49,041 bases of DNA from contig JAOAEA010000014.1 in the NCBI GenBank assembly GCA_026417035.1, positions 1-49,041 on the forward strand, in the 5' to 3' direction. A program made the position numbers and the translations under genes. This document shows positions 35,790 to 46,229 of this stretch, piece after piece. This stretch comes from Burkholderiales bacterium (GTDB taxonomy: Bacteria; Pseudomonadota; Gammaproteobacteria; Burkholderiales; SG8-39). Under the pieces are notes generated by a model. That model ran no database searches. It saw only the letters and a program-made list of their open reading frames with translations, and was not told the DNA's origin. Each line of letters starts with the position of its first letter. Position 1 is the stretch's first letter.

Positions 35790-36539
35790 GTGAACGCGAT
35801 CGCTGCCCTGAAACGCCTCGTCGCTCCCCGCTCTGCCGGGGGCTTCAGCCTGACACCCGAGCTAATCGGCGACATCTTCCGCCACGCACGGCCCTTGGGC
35901 CACCACGAGGATCGCGAGAGCCTGAACCTCGGCTTCGGATTCCTCTATTACGGGGTGGCGCGGACGCTGCGACCCGAGCACGTCGTGGTCATCGGCTCCG
36001 GCTTCGGGTTCAGCGTGGTCTGCCTCGCGCTCGCCCTGCGGGACAACGGGCTCGGGCGGCTCACTTTCGTCGATCCGTCGTACTCGGTCCTCGCGCACGG
36101 TCCGTTGCAGACCATGGGTGGCACCTCGCAGTGGGACGACGCGACGCGCGTGGAGGCGCGCTTCGCCCGCTTCGGTGTCGCCGACGTGGTCACGCACCAT
36201 CGCATGACGAGCGCGGAGTTCTTCGCCCGCTACGACGCCGTGTGCGGCGGCGAGATCCAGCTCGCCTTCATCGACGGCAACCACTCCTACGCGAACGTGC
36301 GCGCCGACTTCCTCGGCTGCGTCCGCCGCATGCGCAGGAACGGTTATCTCCTCCTGCACGACACCAACATCTACATCCGCGAGCTCGTCCGTCACGCGGG
36401 TGTCAAGACGTGGCTGCGGCGCGTGGCGCGGCACAAGGACGCCTTCGAAGCGGTGGACTTCCCGTTCTCGTCGGGGGTGGCGCTCGTGCGGGTGCTCGAG
36501 GACGAAGCGTGGCAGCGTCTGGAAGCGTCCTCTTCCTGA
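35790..36539 (+). CDS. SAM-dependent methyltransferase-like protein
   Basis: 249 residues from GTG at 35790. The SAM-binding glycine loop is VVIGSGFGFSVVCLALAL (about 63-80), followed by acidic LTFVDPS, and a late LAFIDGNHSY motif typical of class I methyltransferases of the 'methyltransferase_24' type found with sugar or polysaccharide genes. The substrate is unknown. Its last 31 bases overlap the start of the phosphatidylserine decarboxylase gene, so the two may be translated together. Confidence 0.8.
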   Translation: MNAIAALKRLVAPRSAGGFSLTPELIGDIFRHARPLGHHEDRESLNLGFGFLYYGVARTLRPEHVVVIGSGFGFSVVCLALALRDNGLGRLTFVDPSYSVLAHGPLQTMGGTSQWDDATRVEARFARFGVADVVTHHRMTSAEFFARYDAVCGGEIQLAFIDGNHSYANVRADFLGCVRRMRRNGYLLLHDTNIYIRELVRHAGVKTWLRRVARHKDAFEAVDFPFSSGVALVRVLEDEAWQRLEASSS

Positions 36540-37231
36540 TCGGCGCCGCCGCCGCGGCGGGCGCGCTCTATCTCTTCTGGCGGTACGTCTGGTTCTTCCG
36601 CAACCCGCGGCGTGTCGTGCCGCCGGGAGACGGGCTGCTCTCGCCCGCCGACGGGCGAGTGGTCTATGTCCGCGAGGTCGGCCCGGGCGAGCCGGTGGTG
36701 AGCGTGAAGAAGGGCCTCGCGGCGACCCTGCACGACCTCGTGCGCGAGCACGTCGAGGCGCCGCGCCTCGTCATCGGCGTGTTCATGAGCCCGTTCGACG
36801 TGCATTACAACCGCGCGCCGCTCTCGGGCGCCGTGGGTTACGTCCGTCACTATCCGGGGCGTGGCCCCAACCTGCACATGGGCGCGATGCACTGGCGCCT
36901 CCTCTTGCGGCGGCCGCCCTACCATCGGGGCAGCGAGCACATCGTCGCGAACGAGCGCACCGTCACGAGGATCGACGGCGAGCTCGGCGGCACCCCGCTT
37001 TCCTGCTACGTCGTGCAGATCGCCGCGCGCACCGTGGCGGGGATCGACAGTTACGTGCCGCCGGGCGGGCGCGTCGAGCGCGGCGCGATCTTCGGGATGA
37101 TCCGCATCGGCTCCCAGGTGGACCTGGTCATACCCCTGCGTCCGGACCTGCGCGCCCGCGTGCGTCCCGGGGAGCGGGTGCGTGCGGGCGAGACCGTGCT
37201 CGTCGAGCGGATCGCGGCCCGTCCGGCCTGA
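36509..37231 (+). CDS. psd: Phosphatidylserine decarboxylase family protein
   Basis: 240 residues from GTG at 36509. One membrane helix (VLFLIGAAAAAGALYLFW) precedes the decarboxylase domain, which shows SPADGRVVYV, MSPFDVHYNRAPLSG and, near the end, GMIRIGSQVDL, where the Gly-Ser is the self-cleavage site that makes the pyruvoyl group. This is the short, archaeal-type Psd layout. It forms phosphatidylethanolamine or a related lipid from the serine lipid at the inner membrane. No pssA gene is in the window. Confidence 0.88.
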   Translation: MAASGSVLFLIGAAAAAGALYLFWRYVWFFRNPRRVVPPGDGLLSPADGRVVYVREVGPGEPVVSVKKGLAATLHDLVREHVEAPRLVIGVFMSPFDVHYNRAPLSGAVGYVRHYPGRGPNLHMGAMHWRLLLRRPPYHRGSEHIVANERTVTRIDGELGGTPLSCYVVQIAARTVAGIDSYVPPGGRVERGAIFGMIRIGSQVDLVIPLRPDLRARVRPGERVRAGETVLVERIAARPA

Positions 37232-37358
37232 AACGGCGCATGCGGGGTGAACGCCGCGCGTACGCTTCCCGCGCCGCTTGGCGTCCTGCCGAGCCCCCGG
37301 CCGCGACGGACGATAGCGGCGATAATCGCCCGATGCCGCTTTCCGATCGACCCGCGCC

Positions 37359-38429
37359 ATGACCCGACCCATCCCCGGCGGCCCCGGAGCCGCCTTCGCC
37401 CTCGCCCTGCTCTTCATCGCCTCGCCAGCGCTCGCCGGCACGGTGCAGGGGACCGCCGCGTACCGGGAGCGCATGATGCTGCCCCCGGACGCGGTGTTCG
37501 AGGCGCAGCTGCAGGACATCTCGCGCGCCGGCGCGCCGGCGACGGTGCTCGGGCGCGCCCGCCTCGATCCGGCCGGGCAGCCGCCCTTCCGCTTCGAGAT
37601 CGCCTACGACGACGCCGCGGTGAAGCCGGGCAGCCGCTATGCCGTGCGCGCCACGGTCACGCACCGCGGGCAGCTCCTGTTCACCACCGACCGCATCTAC
37701 CCGGTCCTCGACGGCCGCAACGCGCCGCTCGAGCTCCTGCTCGTCTCCGCTCGCCGGGCGCCGCCGGCCGCTTCCCCAGGCGGTCTCGGCGCGCTGCCGG
37801 CATCGTTCGAAGGCGAGCTGCCGGGCGCGGGCGGCCCGATCCGCTGGCACGTCGATCTCCATCCCGAGGGCCGCTTCCAGCTCCGCGAGACCCACCTCGG
37901 CCGGCCGGCGCCCAACCAGTTCGACGACATCGGGCGCTGGTCGCGCGAGGCCGAGAGCGGCCGCGTCGTGCTGCGCGGCGGGCGCGAGGCGCCGATCTTC
38001 CTGATGCCGGTGGAGGGCGGCGCAGCCCTGCGCAAGCTCGACCTCGACGGCAAGCCGATCGAGTCCGCGCAAAACGACCGCCTGCAGCGCCAGCGCGAGT
38101 TCACGCCCATCGAGCCGCGGCTCTTCCTCACGGGGATGTTCGTCTATCTGGCCGATGCCGCGAACATCGTGCTGTGCGCAGACCGGCGCTCGGTGCCCGT
38201 GGCGATGGAAGCGGACTTCAAGACCCTCGAGGCGGCCTACCTCGGGGCGCGCACGAAGCCCGGCGAGCGCCTGCTCGTGAGCGTGGAGGGGCTGCTCGCG
38301 CCGCGGCCTTCGATGGAGGCAGGTCAGCCGCCGCGGACCACGCTCGTGGTCGAGCGCTTCGTCGGCGTTTGGCCGGGACAGCGCTGCGGGCCGATGCCTA
38401 CGGCGGAGGCGCCCCGGCCGAAGCCTTAG
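37359..38429 (+). CDS. YbaY / NlpE-like envelope protein
   Basis: 356 residues. A signal peptide (AFALALLFIASPALA) leads into a YbaY-like beta domain (about 27-125; GTAAYRERMMLPPDAVFEA and LLFTTDRIYPVL). A second domain (about 140-250) has the NlpE-N pattern 'FEGELPGAGGPIRWHVDLH...GRFQLRETH'. A third (about 250-345) looks like an NlpE C-terminal or META-like barrel. In Enterobacteria NlpE senses surface and envelope stress; YbaY is of unknown role. No lipobox Cys is seen after the signal peptide, so this version is probably soluble in the periplasm. A GATAAT (37321-37326) could be its -10 element. Confidence 0.8.
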   Translation: MTRPIPGGPGAAFALALLFIASPALAGTVQGTAAYRERMMLPPDAVFEAQLQDISRAGAPATVLGRARLDPAGQPPFRFEIAYDDAAVKPGSRYAVRATVTHRGQLLFTTDRIYPVLDGRNAPLELLLVSARRAPPAASPGGLGALPASFEGELPGAGGPIRWHVDLHPEGRFQLRETHLGRPAPNQFDDIGRWSREAESGRVVLRGGREAPIFLMPVEGGAALRKLDLDGKPIESAQNDRLQRQREFTPIEPRLFLTGMFVYLADAANIVLCADRRSVPVAMEADFKTLEAAYLGARTKPGERLLVSVEGLLAPRPSMEAGQPPRTTLVVERFVGVWPGQRCGPMPTAEAPRPKP

Positions 38430-38456
38430 CGGAGCGCCGCAAGCATCCCGCTTCGG

Positions 38457-39131
38457 CTACGGGCCGTGCGCGGCGCTGCCACGCCCGGCGTGCTGAAACA
38501 CCTTGATCGCGGACACGAGCAGGATCACGCCGAGCGCCGCGAGGAGCCAGCTCGCGGGCACGACGCCCAGCAGGAAACCGCCGATCGCGGTGCCGACGAT
38601 CGAGCCCGACGCCATCCAGGCGAGCAACCCCCGCTCCCGTTTCAGCGCGGCAAACGCGGCCGATTCGCGATAGCGGGTGAAGCCGACGATCAGGGTGGGC
38701 AGGCTGATGGCGAGCGAGAGACTGCCCGCGAGCTTCACATCGAGGCCGTAGAGCAGGACGAGGGTCGGAACCAGCAGCTCACCGCCGGCGACGCCGAGAA
38801 GCGCCGCCACCACGCCGATGACGAGACCCGCGGCCAGTCCCGCCGTCCACCGCAGCGCGCCGCCGGCGATCAGCGGTGCGCCGCCGTCTGGATTGCCGCC
38901 CCACGCCTCGGCGAGCAGCACGCAGGCGAGGATGACCAACAGGACGAAGATCACCCGGTCGAGCAGCCGGCGCGCCTTGCGCGGGAACGGGTTCTGCGCC
39001 ATGCCGACGACGACCACGTCGTGCGCGGCGACTGCGGCTTGCACCTCCCGCACGATGTCGGCGTGGTGGCTGGCGACCTTGTCGCGGATCGCCGGGTGGA
39101 TGTGCGCTTCGTCGAGGATGCTGCGGGTCAC
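38457..39131 (-). CDS. Glutaredoxin-like N-terminus fused to half of a TauE/SafE (TSUP) permease
   Basis: 224 residues from GTG at 39131; an ATG at 39188 is possible but has no ribosome site. Residues 1-58 read like the start of an atypical glutaredoxin ('ILDEAHIHPAIRDKVASHH', then VVVVGMAQNPFPRKARRLLD, where NPFP stands at the usual CPYC site). The rest of that fold is missing. From about residue 59 the protein is hydrophobic and matches the second half of a TSUP exporter, with LGVAGGELLVPTLVLLYGL and GGFLLGVVPASWLL, but the first TSUP half is absent. It is either a real in-frame deletion between two adjacent genes or a chimeric join; the join lies near 38950-38970. Function is doubtful. Confidence 0.7.
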   Translation of the reverse strand: MTRSILDEAHIHPAIRDKVASHHADIVREVQAAVAAHDVVVVGMAQNPFPRKARRLLDRVIFVLLVILACVLLAEAWGGNPDGGAPLIAGGALRWTAGLAAGLVIGVVAALLGVAGGELLVPTLVLLYGLDVKLAGSLSLAISLPTLIVGFTRYRESAAFAALKRERGLLAWMASGSIVGTAIGGFLLGVVPASWLLAALGVILLVSAIKVFQHAGRGSAAHGP

Positions 39132-39349
39132 GGAGGGGCTCCGTCGGTTTCGCGCGATCCCGGCGCGGCCGGGCACGTCGCAAAGCATAAGAGAATTCCG
39201 GCCGGCGGAGGAGCCGCGGGCGCGCGCCTCTGCGCCGCCGGGCCTCCGGTTCGGCCGCTCGCGCGATCCCGGTCTAGAAGGCCGCCTCGGAAAAGCGTCA
39301 CGGGCTTGCGTGTAAACTCGAAACGGGTCCGGCAGACTGAGCGGCCAAC

Positions 39350-42103
39350 ATGAAGCTCGAACAGATCGCGCGCCTGTTCTCGCCCGAGCGCATCGCGTTC
39401 GTCCCGGCGCAGGGGGTAGAGAGCACCTGGGATCGTGCCGCGATCGCGAACCTCGCCGCGGCCACTTTCCGGGGCGAGCTCTACACCCTGAAGCCCGCCG
39501 AGTCGCGCGCCGGCCTCCCGGGCCGCGTGACGGAGGCGCACGCGCTTCCCGACGGCATCGACCTCGCGATCGTTTCGCTGCCGCAGGCGGACGGCGAGCG
39601 GGTGGTCGACCTGCTCGCGGCGAAGGGCTGCAAGGCGGTCGTCCTCGTCGGCCCCGCCGCTACCGACACCGAGGCGCGCCGCGTCGAGCGCGAGGGGATC
39701 CGCCGCGCCGCGCAGCGGGCCGGCGTGCGCGTGTTCGGGCCCGACCGCGTCGGCATCATCGTCCCCGGTGCGGGCCTCAATGCCGGCGCGTTCCCGCGCG
39801 TGCCCGCGCCCGGGCCGCTGGCGCTGCTCACGCAATCGGATTCGATCGCGACCACGCTCATCGACTGGTCCGCCCCGCGGCAGATCGGCTTTTCGCGCAT
39901 CGTCTCCCTCGGGGAGACGACTGACGCGGACATCGGCGACCTCATCGACTTCCTCGCAGCCGACCGCGACACCCGCGCGGTGCTCCTCTACGTCTGCGGG
40001 GTCACCGACGCGCGCCGGTTCATGTCCGCGGCGCGCGTGCTCTCGCGCGTCAAGCCGGTGGTGGTGCTGCGCTCGCTGTGCGGCAGCGACGCCGCCGCGA
40101 AGGCCGCCACCGGGGCGGGCCGCCTGCTGCGCGCGAGCGATGCCTATCACGCCGCGTTCAAGCGCGCCGGGATGGTGCGCGTGCATTCGCTCGAAGGGCT
40201 GCTCGCCGCCGCCGAGACGCTCTCGATCACGACCGCGAAGGGCATGCGCGGCCTGCGCGCCGGCAGGCTCGCGATCGTCTCGAACGGGAGCGCGCCGGCG
40301 CTGTTGGCCGCCGACGCGCTGGTCGCGAGTGGTGGGACGCTGGCGCGCCTGCCACCCGAGCTCGCGCCCGCCGCGCGCGCCGGCATCCTCGACCTCGGGG
40401 CGGACGCCGGGCCGGACGCGTATCGCAGCGCCCTGGAGCTCATCGCCGCGAGCGAACAGGTGGACGCCGCGCTCGCCATCCGCGCACCGTCCGGAGCGAC
40501 CGACCCGATCGCCACCGCGAACGCGGTCGCCATCGCCGGCGAGGCGCTCGGGCAGAGCCATCGCTTCCCAGTGCTCACGGCGTGGCTCGGCGAGCGCGAC
40601 GCGGAGGAGGCGCGCGCCCGCTTCCTCGCGCGCGGCATCGCCACCTATGCGGCGCCCGAGCAGGCGGTCGAGGCGTTCATGGTGCGCGTGCGCTACGAGC
40701 GGGCGCGCGCCGTCCTGCTCGAGATCCCGGCGTCGATCTACGGCCACGGCCATCCCGCCCGCGAGCGCGCCGGCGAGATCATCGGCGCCGCGCTCCTGCG
40801 GGGCGCGGGCCGGATCGACGGCAGCGATGCGCTGGCGCTCGCCGAGGCCTACGCCATCCCGGTCACGCCGACGCGGCGCGCCAAGGCGTTGCGCGACGTC
40901 GCGCATGCCGCAGCGGCGGTGGGCTACCCGGTGTCACTCACGGTGCGGTCGCGCAGCGAGGCGGATGGCAACGTGCGCGACGCTTTCTCGGCGATCGCCG
41001 CGACGGAGGCGGGGTTGCGGCAGCGGCTTTCGGAGGCGCGCGCGGCCGGCGCCACGCGCGGCGGGCGGGTGCGCGGCGGCCGCTACGTCGTGCAGAGCAT
41101 GAGCCATGAGCCCGACGCGGTCGAGGTGCTGATCGGCGTCGCCACCGATCCCCGCTTCGGGCCGGTCCTCATGTTCGGCCACGGCGGACCGCAGGCAGGG
41201 GCGATCCGCGACATCGCGTTCGCGCTGCCGCCGCTCAACGCGGCGCTCGCCCGCCAGCTCCTCGCCGAGACGCGGGTCGGCCGGCTCCTCCTCGAGCGCG
41301 GCGAGGGCAGCGGCACGCAGGCGGGCGCCGTCATCTCGGCGCTCTGCGACTTCTCGCGGCTCGTCGTGGATGAGCGCGCGATCGTCGAAGGCGAGCTGAA
41401 CCCCGTGTGGGTGGGCGCGAGCGGCGCGCGCGTTGCGGCGGCCGCCTTCCGCGTGTCGCGGGATAGGCCGCGCCCGCTCGCCATCCAGCCTTATCCTGCC
41501 GAGCTCGAGCAGACGCTCGTGCTCTGGGACGGGCGCGAGGTGCTGCTGCGTCCGATCCGCCCGGAAGATGCGCCCGCGCACCAGCGGGCGTTCGCCGCGA
41601 GCGCCGAGGAGGACCGGCGCATGCGCTACTTCACGTCGCTGCGCGAGCTCTCCGACGAGGCGGCGGCCCGCTCGACGCAGATCGACTACGACCGCGAGAT
41701 GGCGCTCGTCGCAGTGGACCCGGCGGCGCCGACGGAGCTCCTCGGCGGGGCGCGCATCATCGCCGACCCGGACAACGTGACCGCCGAGTTCGCGGTGTCG
41801 GTGCGCACGTCGATGAAGGGCACCGGGCTCGGCCCGCTGGTGCTCGCGCGCATCCTCGACTACGCCGCCGAGCGCGGCATCAAGCGGGTATGGGGCACGG
41901 TGCTGCGCGAGAACAAGCCGATGCTCGCCGTCGGCGAACGGCTCGGGTTCCGCCGGGAGCGCGACCCCGACGACCCGGAGTGCGTGAAGCTCGTCATCGA
42001 CCTGCCCCGGCCGGGCGGCCCTAAGCCGAAGCCGCGCCGGCGCCCGGGCCGCCGGCTCGCGCGCGCCGCGGAGATCCGCGCCCTCGGCGAGAGCGCGACC
42101 TGA
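39350..42103 (+). CDS. Bifunctional NDP-forming acyl-CoA synthetase / GNAT acetyltransferase (Pat-like)
   Basis: 917 residues. Order: CoA-binding domain (about 1-130), succinyl-CoA-synthetase-like domains (about 140-450), an ATP-grasp subdomain (about 480-700; [10 protein letters not shown] and '[15 protein letters not shown]'), then a GNAT domain (about 720-885) with '[19 protein letters not shown]' and '[11 protein letters not shown]'. Proteins of this layout include the protein acetyltransferases Pat/PatZ, which acetylate and silence acetyl-CoA synthetase and other enzymes. The synthetase part may or may not be active; in PatZ it is a sensor. It is divergent from the glutaredoxin/TSUP gene. 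Confidence 0.9.
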   Translation: MKLEQIARLFSPERIAFVPAQGVESTWDRAAIANLAAATFRGELYTLKPAESRAGLPGRVTEAHALPDGIDLAIVSLPQADGERVVDLLAAKGCKAVVLVGPAATDTEARRVEREGIRRAAQRAGVRVFGPDRVGIIVPGAGLNAGAFPRVPAPGPLALLTQSDSIATTLIDWSAPRQIGFSRIVSLGETTDADIGDLIDFLAADRDTRAVLLYVCGVTDARRFMSAARVLSRVKPVVVLRSLCGSDAAAKAATGAGRLLRASDAYHAAFKRAGMVRVHSLEGLLAAAETLSITTAKGMRGLRAGRLAIVSNGSAPALLAADALVASGGTLARLPPELAPAARAGILDLGADAGPDAYRSALELIAASEQVDAALAIRAPSGATDPIATANAVAIAGEALGQSHRFPVLTAWLGERDAEEARARFLARGIATYAAPEQAVEAFMVRVRYERARAVLLEIPASIYGHGHPARERAGEIIGAALLRGAGRIDGSDALALAEAYAIPVTPTRRAKALRDVAHAAAAVGYPVSLTVRSRSEADGNVRDAFSAIAATEAGLRQRLSEARAAGATRGGRVRGGRYVVQSMSHEPDAVEVLIGVATDPRFGPVLMFGHGGPQAGAIRDIAFALPPLNAALARQLLAETRVGRLLLERGEGSGTQAGAVISALCDFSRLVVDERAIVEGELNPVWVGASGARVAAAAFRVSRDRPRPLAIQPYPAELEQTLVLWDGREVLLRPIRPEDAPAHQRAFAASAEEDRRMRYFTSLRELSDEAAARSTQIDYDREMALVAVDPAAPTELLGGARIIADPDNVTAEFAVSVRTSMKGTGLGPLVLARILDYAAERGIKRVWGTVLRENKPMLAVGERLGFRRERDPDDPECVKLVIDLPRPGGPKPKPRRRPGRRLARAAEIRALGESAT

Positions 42104-42141
42104 GCGCGGACCCGCCGGCGCCTCCGGTTCGCCGCCGGGAG

Positions 42142-42160
42142 CCGATTCGGGCAGAATCGG
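42142..42160 (+). other. Hairpin upstream of nadE
   Basis: CCGATTC and GAATCGG form a perfect 7-bp stem around GGGCA, 40 bases before the nadE start. It may end the transcript of the acyl-CoA synthetase gene or act in the nadE leader. There is no T tract. Confidence 0.3.
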
Positions 42161-42200
42161 GCCGTGCGCCTCCGACGACCGCGCTAGCGAAAGGCCGCCG

Positions 42201-44246
42201 TTGCCCTTCTTCAACCTTTACAGCCACAACTTCGTGCGCGTCGCGGTCGCGGTGCCCGAGGTGCGGGTGGCCGACCCGGTCTTCAACGCCGCCGAGACGA
42301 TCCGCCTCGCCGAGCGCGCGGCCGAGCGCCGTGCGGCGCTCGTCCTGTTCCCCGAGCTCGGCCTCTCGGCCTACTCGTGCGAGGATCTCTTCCACCAGCA
42401 GGCGCTCCTCGACGCCGCACGGGCGGGGCTCGAGCGGGTTCTCGCCGCGTCCGCGGACCTCGCCCCGGTGCTCGTCGTCGGCGTGCCGCTCGCGATCGAC
42501 GGCTCGCTCTACAACTGCGCGGCGGTGGTGCACCGCGGACGACTGCTCGGCGTCGGGCCCAAGACCTATCTCCCGAACTACCGCGAGTTCTACGAGCTCC
42601 GGCAGTTCACGCCCGGCGACTTCGCCCGCAGCGACACGATCGACCTCGCCGGGCAGCCGGAAGTGCCCTTCGGCGCGCGGCTCGTCTTCCGCGCGCAGAA
42701 CCAGCCGCTGTTCGCGCTCGCGGTCGAGATCTGCGAGGACCTCTGGACGCCGATCCCGCCCTCGTCGCACGCGGCGCTCGCGGGCGCGACCGTGCTCGCG
42801 AACCTCTCGGCGTCGAACGTCACCATCGGCAAGGACGACTACCGCCGCCAGCTCGTGGCGAACCAGTCGGGGCGCTGCCTCGCGGCCTACCTCTACAGCG
42901 CCTCCGGCTTCGGCGAGTCCACCACGGACCTCGCCTGGGACGCGCACGGCATGGTCTACGAGAACGGCACGCGCCTCGCCGAGACCGAGCGCTTCACGTA
43001 CGAATCGCAGCTCGTCGTCGCCGACGTGGATCTGGACCGCATCGCGCAGGACCGCATGCGGCAGACGAGCTTCGCGCAGACCGCGCACCGGCACCGCGAC
43101 GCCGTCGCGGCGTTCCGCACCGTGCCGTTCGTGCTCGACCTGCCCGAGGACCCGGTGCTCCCGCTCGAGCGCGTCTACGAGCGCTTCCCCTACGTTCCCG
43201 CCGACCCCGCGACCCGCGACCAGCGCTGCCACGAGATCTACGAGATCCAGGTGCAGGGGCTGGTGAAGCGCCTGCGCGCCATGGGCGCGGAGAAGCTGGT
43301 GATCGGCGTCTCGGGCGGGCTCGACTCGACCCAGGCGCTGATCGTCTGCGCGCGCGCGATGGACGTGATGGGGCTGCCGCGCGCGAACATCCTCGCCTAT
43401 ACGATGCCGGGGTTCGCCACGACCGAGCGCACCCGCGACCAGGCGTGGCGGCTCATGAAGGCCGTGGGCGCGAGCGCCGCGGAGATCGACATCCGGCCGA
43501 GCTGCCTGCAGATGCTGAAGGACATCGGCCACCCGTTCCACCACGGCCACCCGGTCTACGACGTCACGTTCGAGAACGTGCAGGCGGGCGAGCGCACGAG
43601 CCACCTCTTCCGCCTCGCGAACCACCACCGCGCGCCGGTCGTCGGCACCGGTGACCTCTCCGAGCTCGCGCTCGGCTGGTGCACCTACGGCGTCGGCGAC
43701 CACATGTCGCACTACAACGTGAACGCGAGCGTGCCCAAGACGCTGGTGCGGTTCCTCGTGCGCCATGTCGCGCGCACCGGGCAGCTCGGCGCCGAGACGA
43801 GCCGCGTGCTCGAGGACGTCCTCGCGACCCCGATCAGCCCCGAGCTCGTGCCCGGGCAGCAAGGCGGCGAGCCGGCGCAGACCACCGAGAGCGTCGTGGG
43901 GCCCTACGAGCTGCAGGACTTCAACCTCTACTACACCCTGCGCTTCGGCTACGCGCCGTCGAAGGTGGCGTTCCTCGCCTGGAACGCGTGGCGCGACAAG
44001 TCGAGCGGCAGCTGGCCCGACACGCCGGAGGCGGAGCAGCGCGAGTATGCGATCGCCGAGATCAAGAAGTGGCTGGGCGTCTTCCTCGCACGCTTCTTCG
44101 GGCAGTCGCAGTACAAGCGCTCGGCGGTTCCCAACTCGCCGAAGGTCGGCTCGGGCGGCTCGCTCTCGCCGCGCTCCGACTGGCGCGCGCCGAGCGACGG
44201 CGAGGCCGGCGCCTGGCTCGCCGAGCTCGAGAAGGTCCCCGGGTAG
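42201..44246 (+). CDS. nadE: Glutamine-dependent NAD+ synthetase
   Basis: 681 residues from TTG at 42201, preceded by GAAAGG. The N-terminal glutaminase (nitrilase-type) triad is Glu in [10 protein letters not shown], Lys in [12 protein letters not shown] and Cys in VEICEDLW. The synthetase half has the P-loop SGGLDST and [12 protein letters not shown]. Ammonia from glutamine passes to deamido-NAD to make NAD. The length fits the two-domain long form. It lies 97 bases after the acyl-CoA synthetase gene. Confidence 0.95.
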   Translation: MPFFNLYSHNFVRVAVAVPEVRVADPVFNAAETIRLAERAAERRAALVLFPELGLSAYSCEDLFHQQALLDAARAGLERVLAASADLAPVLVVGVPLAIDGSLYNCAAVVHRGRLLGVGPKTYLPNYREFYELRQFTPGDFARSDTIDLAGQPEVPFGARLVFRAQNQPLFALAVEICEDLWTPIPPSSHAALAGATVLANLSASNVTIGKDDYRRQLVANQSGRCLAAYLYSASGFGESTTDLAWDAHGMVYENGTRLAETERFTYESQLVVADVDLDRIAQDRMRQTSFAQTAHRHRDAVAAFRTVPFVLDLPEDPVLPLERVYERFPYVPADPATRDQRCHEIYEIQVQGLVKRLRAMGAEKLVIGVSGGLDSTQALIVCARAMDVMGLPRANILAYTMPGFATTERTRDQAWRLMKAVGASAAEIDIRPSCLQMLKDIGHPFHHGHPVYDVTFENVQAGERTSHLFRLANHHRAPVVGTGDLSELALGWCTYGVGDHMSHYNVNASVPKTLVRFLVRHVARTGQLGAETSRVLEDVLATPISPELVPGQQGGEPAQTTESVVGPYELQDFNLYYTLRFGYAPSKVAFLAWNAWRDKSSGSWPDTPEAEQREYAIAEIKKWLGVFLARFFGQSQYKRSAVPNSPKVGSGGSLSPRSDWRAPSDGEAGAWLAELEKVPG

Positions 44247-44263
44247 CCCTGCCGCGCGCGACG

Positions 44264-45007
44264 ATGCCCGGCGTCCGGTCCTCCCGGATCACGTTCCGCG
44301 GCGAGGAAACGCGCACGGTGTGGCTCGTCGCGATCGCCGGCTCGATCGCGCTGCACGCGTTGCTGCTGGCCTGGCCGCAGTGGCCTTCGCTGCGCGAGGG
44401 CGGCGCGGCGGCACCGATCGGCGCACGGCTCTCGGTCGCGCAGGATGCGCCGGTGCGCGACGCAGCCGGGCAGGCGCAGGTCCGCGAAGCCGGCGGGGCG
44501 GCAGCGCCGGCCGCGGCGCCGGTGGTCGATCCGCCGGCCGACACCGGCGCGGCGAAGCGCGCGCCCACGAGGGCAGTGGAAGCAGCCGCGCCGGCTTCGG
44601 CCGCGGCGGATCGCGTCGCGCCTCAGTCACACGGGATCGTGGCGGCGACGCCGCGCGCGGGGCCTGCGCCCGCCGGCGATCCCGCCTCAGCCGCCGCGGC
44701 GAGCGACGTGGCGACGGTCGCGCAATACCGGATCGTCCTGATGAGCGCCGCACGGCGCCACGCCCGCTACCCGGAGGCGGTCGTCGCGCGGGGCCTGGAG
44801 GGCAGGGTGGACGTGCGCGTCGCGATCGGCGCCGATGGGGCGCTCGAGCGCGCGGAGATCGCGCGATCGAGCGGCCACCTGGTGCTCGACGATCTCGCGC
44901 TGGAGATCGTCAGGAACGCGCAACCGGGCGCCCCCGTGCCGCCGTCCCTGCTCGCCCGGCCGTTCGCCGTCGAGGTGCCGGTGGTGTTCTCGCGCGAGGC
45001 GCGCTGA
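44264..45007 (+). CDS. TonB-like energy-transducer protein
   Basis: 247 residues. One N-terminal helix (TVWLVAIAGSIALHALLLAW, with the His-containing pattern of TonB anchors), a long alanine/proline-rich periplasmic linker (about 50-150), and a TonB C-terminal domain (about 155-245) with 'RRHARYPEAVVARGLEGRVDV'. TonB-type proteins pass proton-motive energy from ExbB-ExbD to outer-membrane receptors. No exbB/exbD is adjacent, so its partner is elsewhere. It starts 17 bases after nadE and converges on the sugar dehydrogenase gene after 10 bases. Confidence 0.88.
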   Translation: MPGVRSSRITFRGEETRTVWLVAIAGSIALHALLLAWPQWPSLREGGAAAPIGARLSVAQDAPVRDAAGQAQVREAGGAAAPAAAPVVDPPADTGAAKRAPTRAVEAAAPASAAADRVAPQSHGIVAATPRAGPAPAGDPASAAAASDVATVAQYRIVLMSAARRHARYPEAVVARGLEGRVDVRVAIGADGALERAEIARSSGHLVLDDLALEIVRNAQPGAPVPPSLLARPFAVEVPVVFSREAR

Positions 45008-45017
45008 CGAGCCCCGC

Positions 45018-46142
45018 TCAGCGCCCCGCCGGCTCCAGCCGCACCAGTGCGCCGTCGGAAGAATCGGTGAGGAGGTAGAGGAAGCCGTCCGGCCCGCTCC
45101 GCACGTCGCGGATGCGCCCGAGCGCATCGCGCAGCATCCGCTCTTCCTTGACGACCTTCTCGCCGTCGAGCTTCAGGCGCACCAGCATGCGCTCGCGCAG
45201 CGCGCCCACGAAGAGGTCGCCCTGCCACTTGGGGAAGCGGTCGCCTTCGTAGAACGCCATGCCCGACGGCGCGATCGACGGCACCCACTTCCAGAGGGGC
45301 TGCGCCATCCCGGGCTTTTCGGTGCCTTCGCCGATCTTCGTGCCGGTCCCGTAATTCACGCCGTAGGTGATCACCGGCCAGCCGTAGTTCGTGCCGGCAC
45401 GGATGACGTTCACCTCGTCGCCACCCTGCGGGCCGTGCTCGTGCGCCCAGAGGATGCCCGTCCGCGGATGCAGCGCCGCGCCCTGGACGTTGCGGTTGCC
45501 GAGTGAATAGATCTCGGGCTTCGCGCCCGCCCGCCCGCGGAAGGGGTTGTCCTCGGGCACGCGCCCGTCGTCTGTGATGCGGACGATCTTGCCGGCGTGG
45601 TCGTCGAGCTTCTGGGCGCGGTCCTGCTCGCCGCGGTCGCCGAGCGTGACGTAGAGGAGGCCGTCGCGGTCGAATACGAGACGCGAGCCGAAGTGCCGTC
45701 CGCCGCCCGACTTGGGCTCGGCGCGGAAGATCGTCTTCACGTCCAGGAGGTCTCTGCCTTCGAGCCGCCCCCGCACGACCTCCGTTCCGACGCCGCCGGG
45801 GCCGCGCGCCGCGAAAGTAAGATAAACGAGCCCGTTCTCGCGGAACTTCGGGTGCAGCGCGACGTCGAGCAGCCCGCCCTGGCCGAACTCCTCGACGGCG
45901 GGGACGCCCGACACCGGCTTCGGCTCGAGCTTCCCGTCGGCGCCGACGATGCGCAGCCTCCCGGCACGCTCGGTGACGAGCATGCGGCCGTCGGGCAGGA
46001 ACGCGAGGCCCCAGGGATGGTCGAGGCCGCGCGCCAGCGTGATGACGCGCACCGCGTAGTCCTCGGTCTGGACGGTCTGCGCGATGGCGGGAAGCGCGGC
46101 GGCGAGCGCGAGCGCGGCGAGGACGAGGCGGGCAGGGGTCAT
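45018..46142 (-). CDS. PQQ-dependent sugar dehydrogenase (soluble aldose dehydrogenase type)
   Basis: 374 residues with a signal peptide (LVLAALALAAALPAIA). The six-bladed propeller of the glucose/sorbosone dehydrogenase family is recognisable from 'LDHPWGLAFLPDGRMLVTERAGR', 'GGLLDVALHP', 'HFGSRLVFDRDG' and 'EHGPQGGDEVN'. E. coli YliI (Asd) is the known relative: a periplasmic enzyme that oxidises aldoses using PQQ and calcium. PQQ supply genes are not in the window. It lies on the minus strand 87 bases beyond the stop of the ABC ATPase gene. Confidence 0.9.
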   Translation of the reverse strand: MTPARLVLAALALAAALPAIAQTVQTEDYAVRVITLARGLDHPWGLAFLPDGRMLVTERAGRLRIVGADGKLEPKPVSGVPAVEEFGQGGLLDVALHPKFRENGLVYLTFAARGPGGVGTEVVRGRLEGRDLLDVKTIFRAEPKSGGGRHFGSRLVFDRDGLLYVTLGDRGEQDRAQKLDDHAGKIVRITDDGRVPEDNPFRGRAGAKPEIYSLGNRNVQGAALHPRTGILWAHEHGPQGGDEVNVIRAGTNYGWPVITYGVNYGTGTKIGEGTEKPGMAQPLWKWVPSIAPSGMAFYEGDRFPKWQGDLFVGALRERMLVRLKLDGEKVVKEERMLRDALGRIRDVRSGPDGFLYLLTDSSDGALVRLEPAGR

Positions 46143-46229
46143 CGGAGCTCCCGGGTTGGCTCCTGATTACGAGCGCTGCGTGTGCGACGGGTTCCCACGC
46201 CGGCGCGGGAGCGGGCGCGACCGCCGCGC

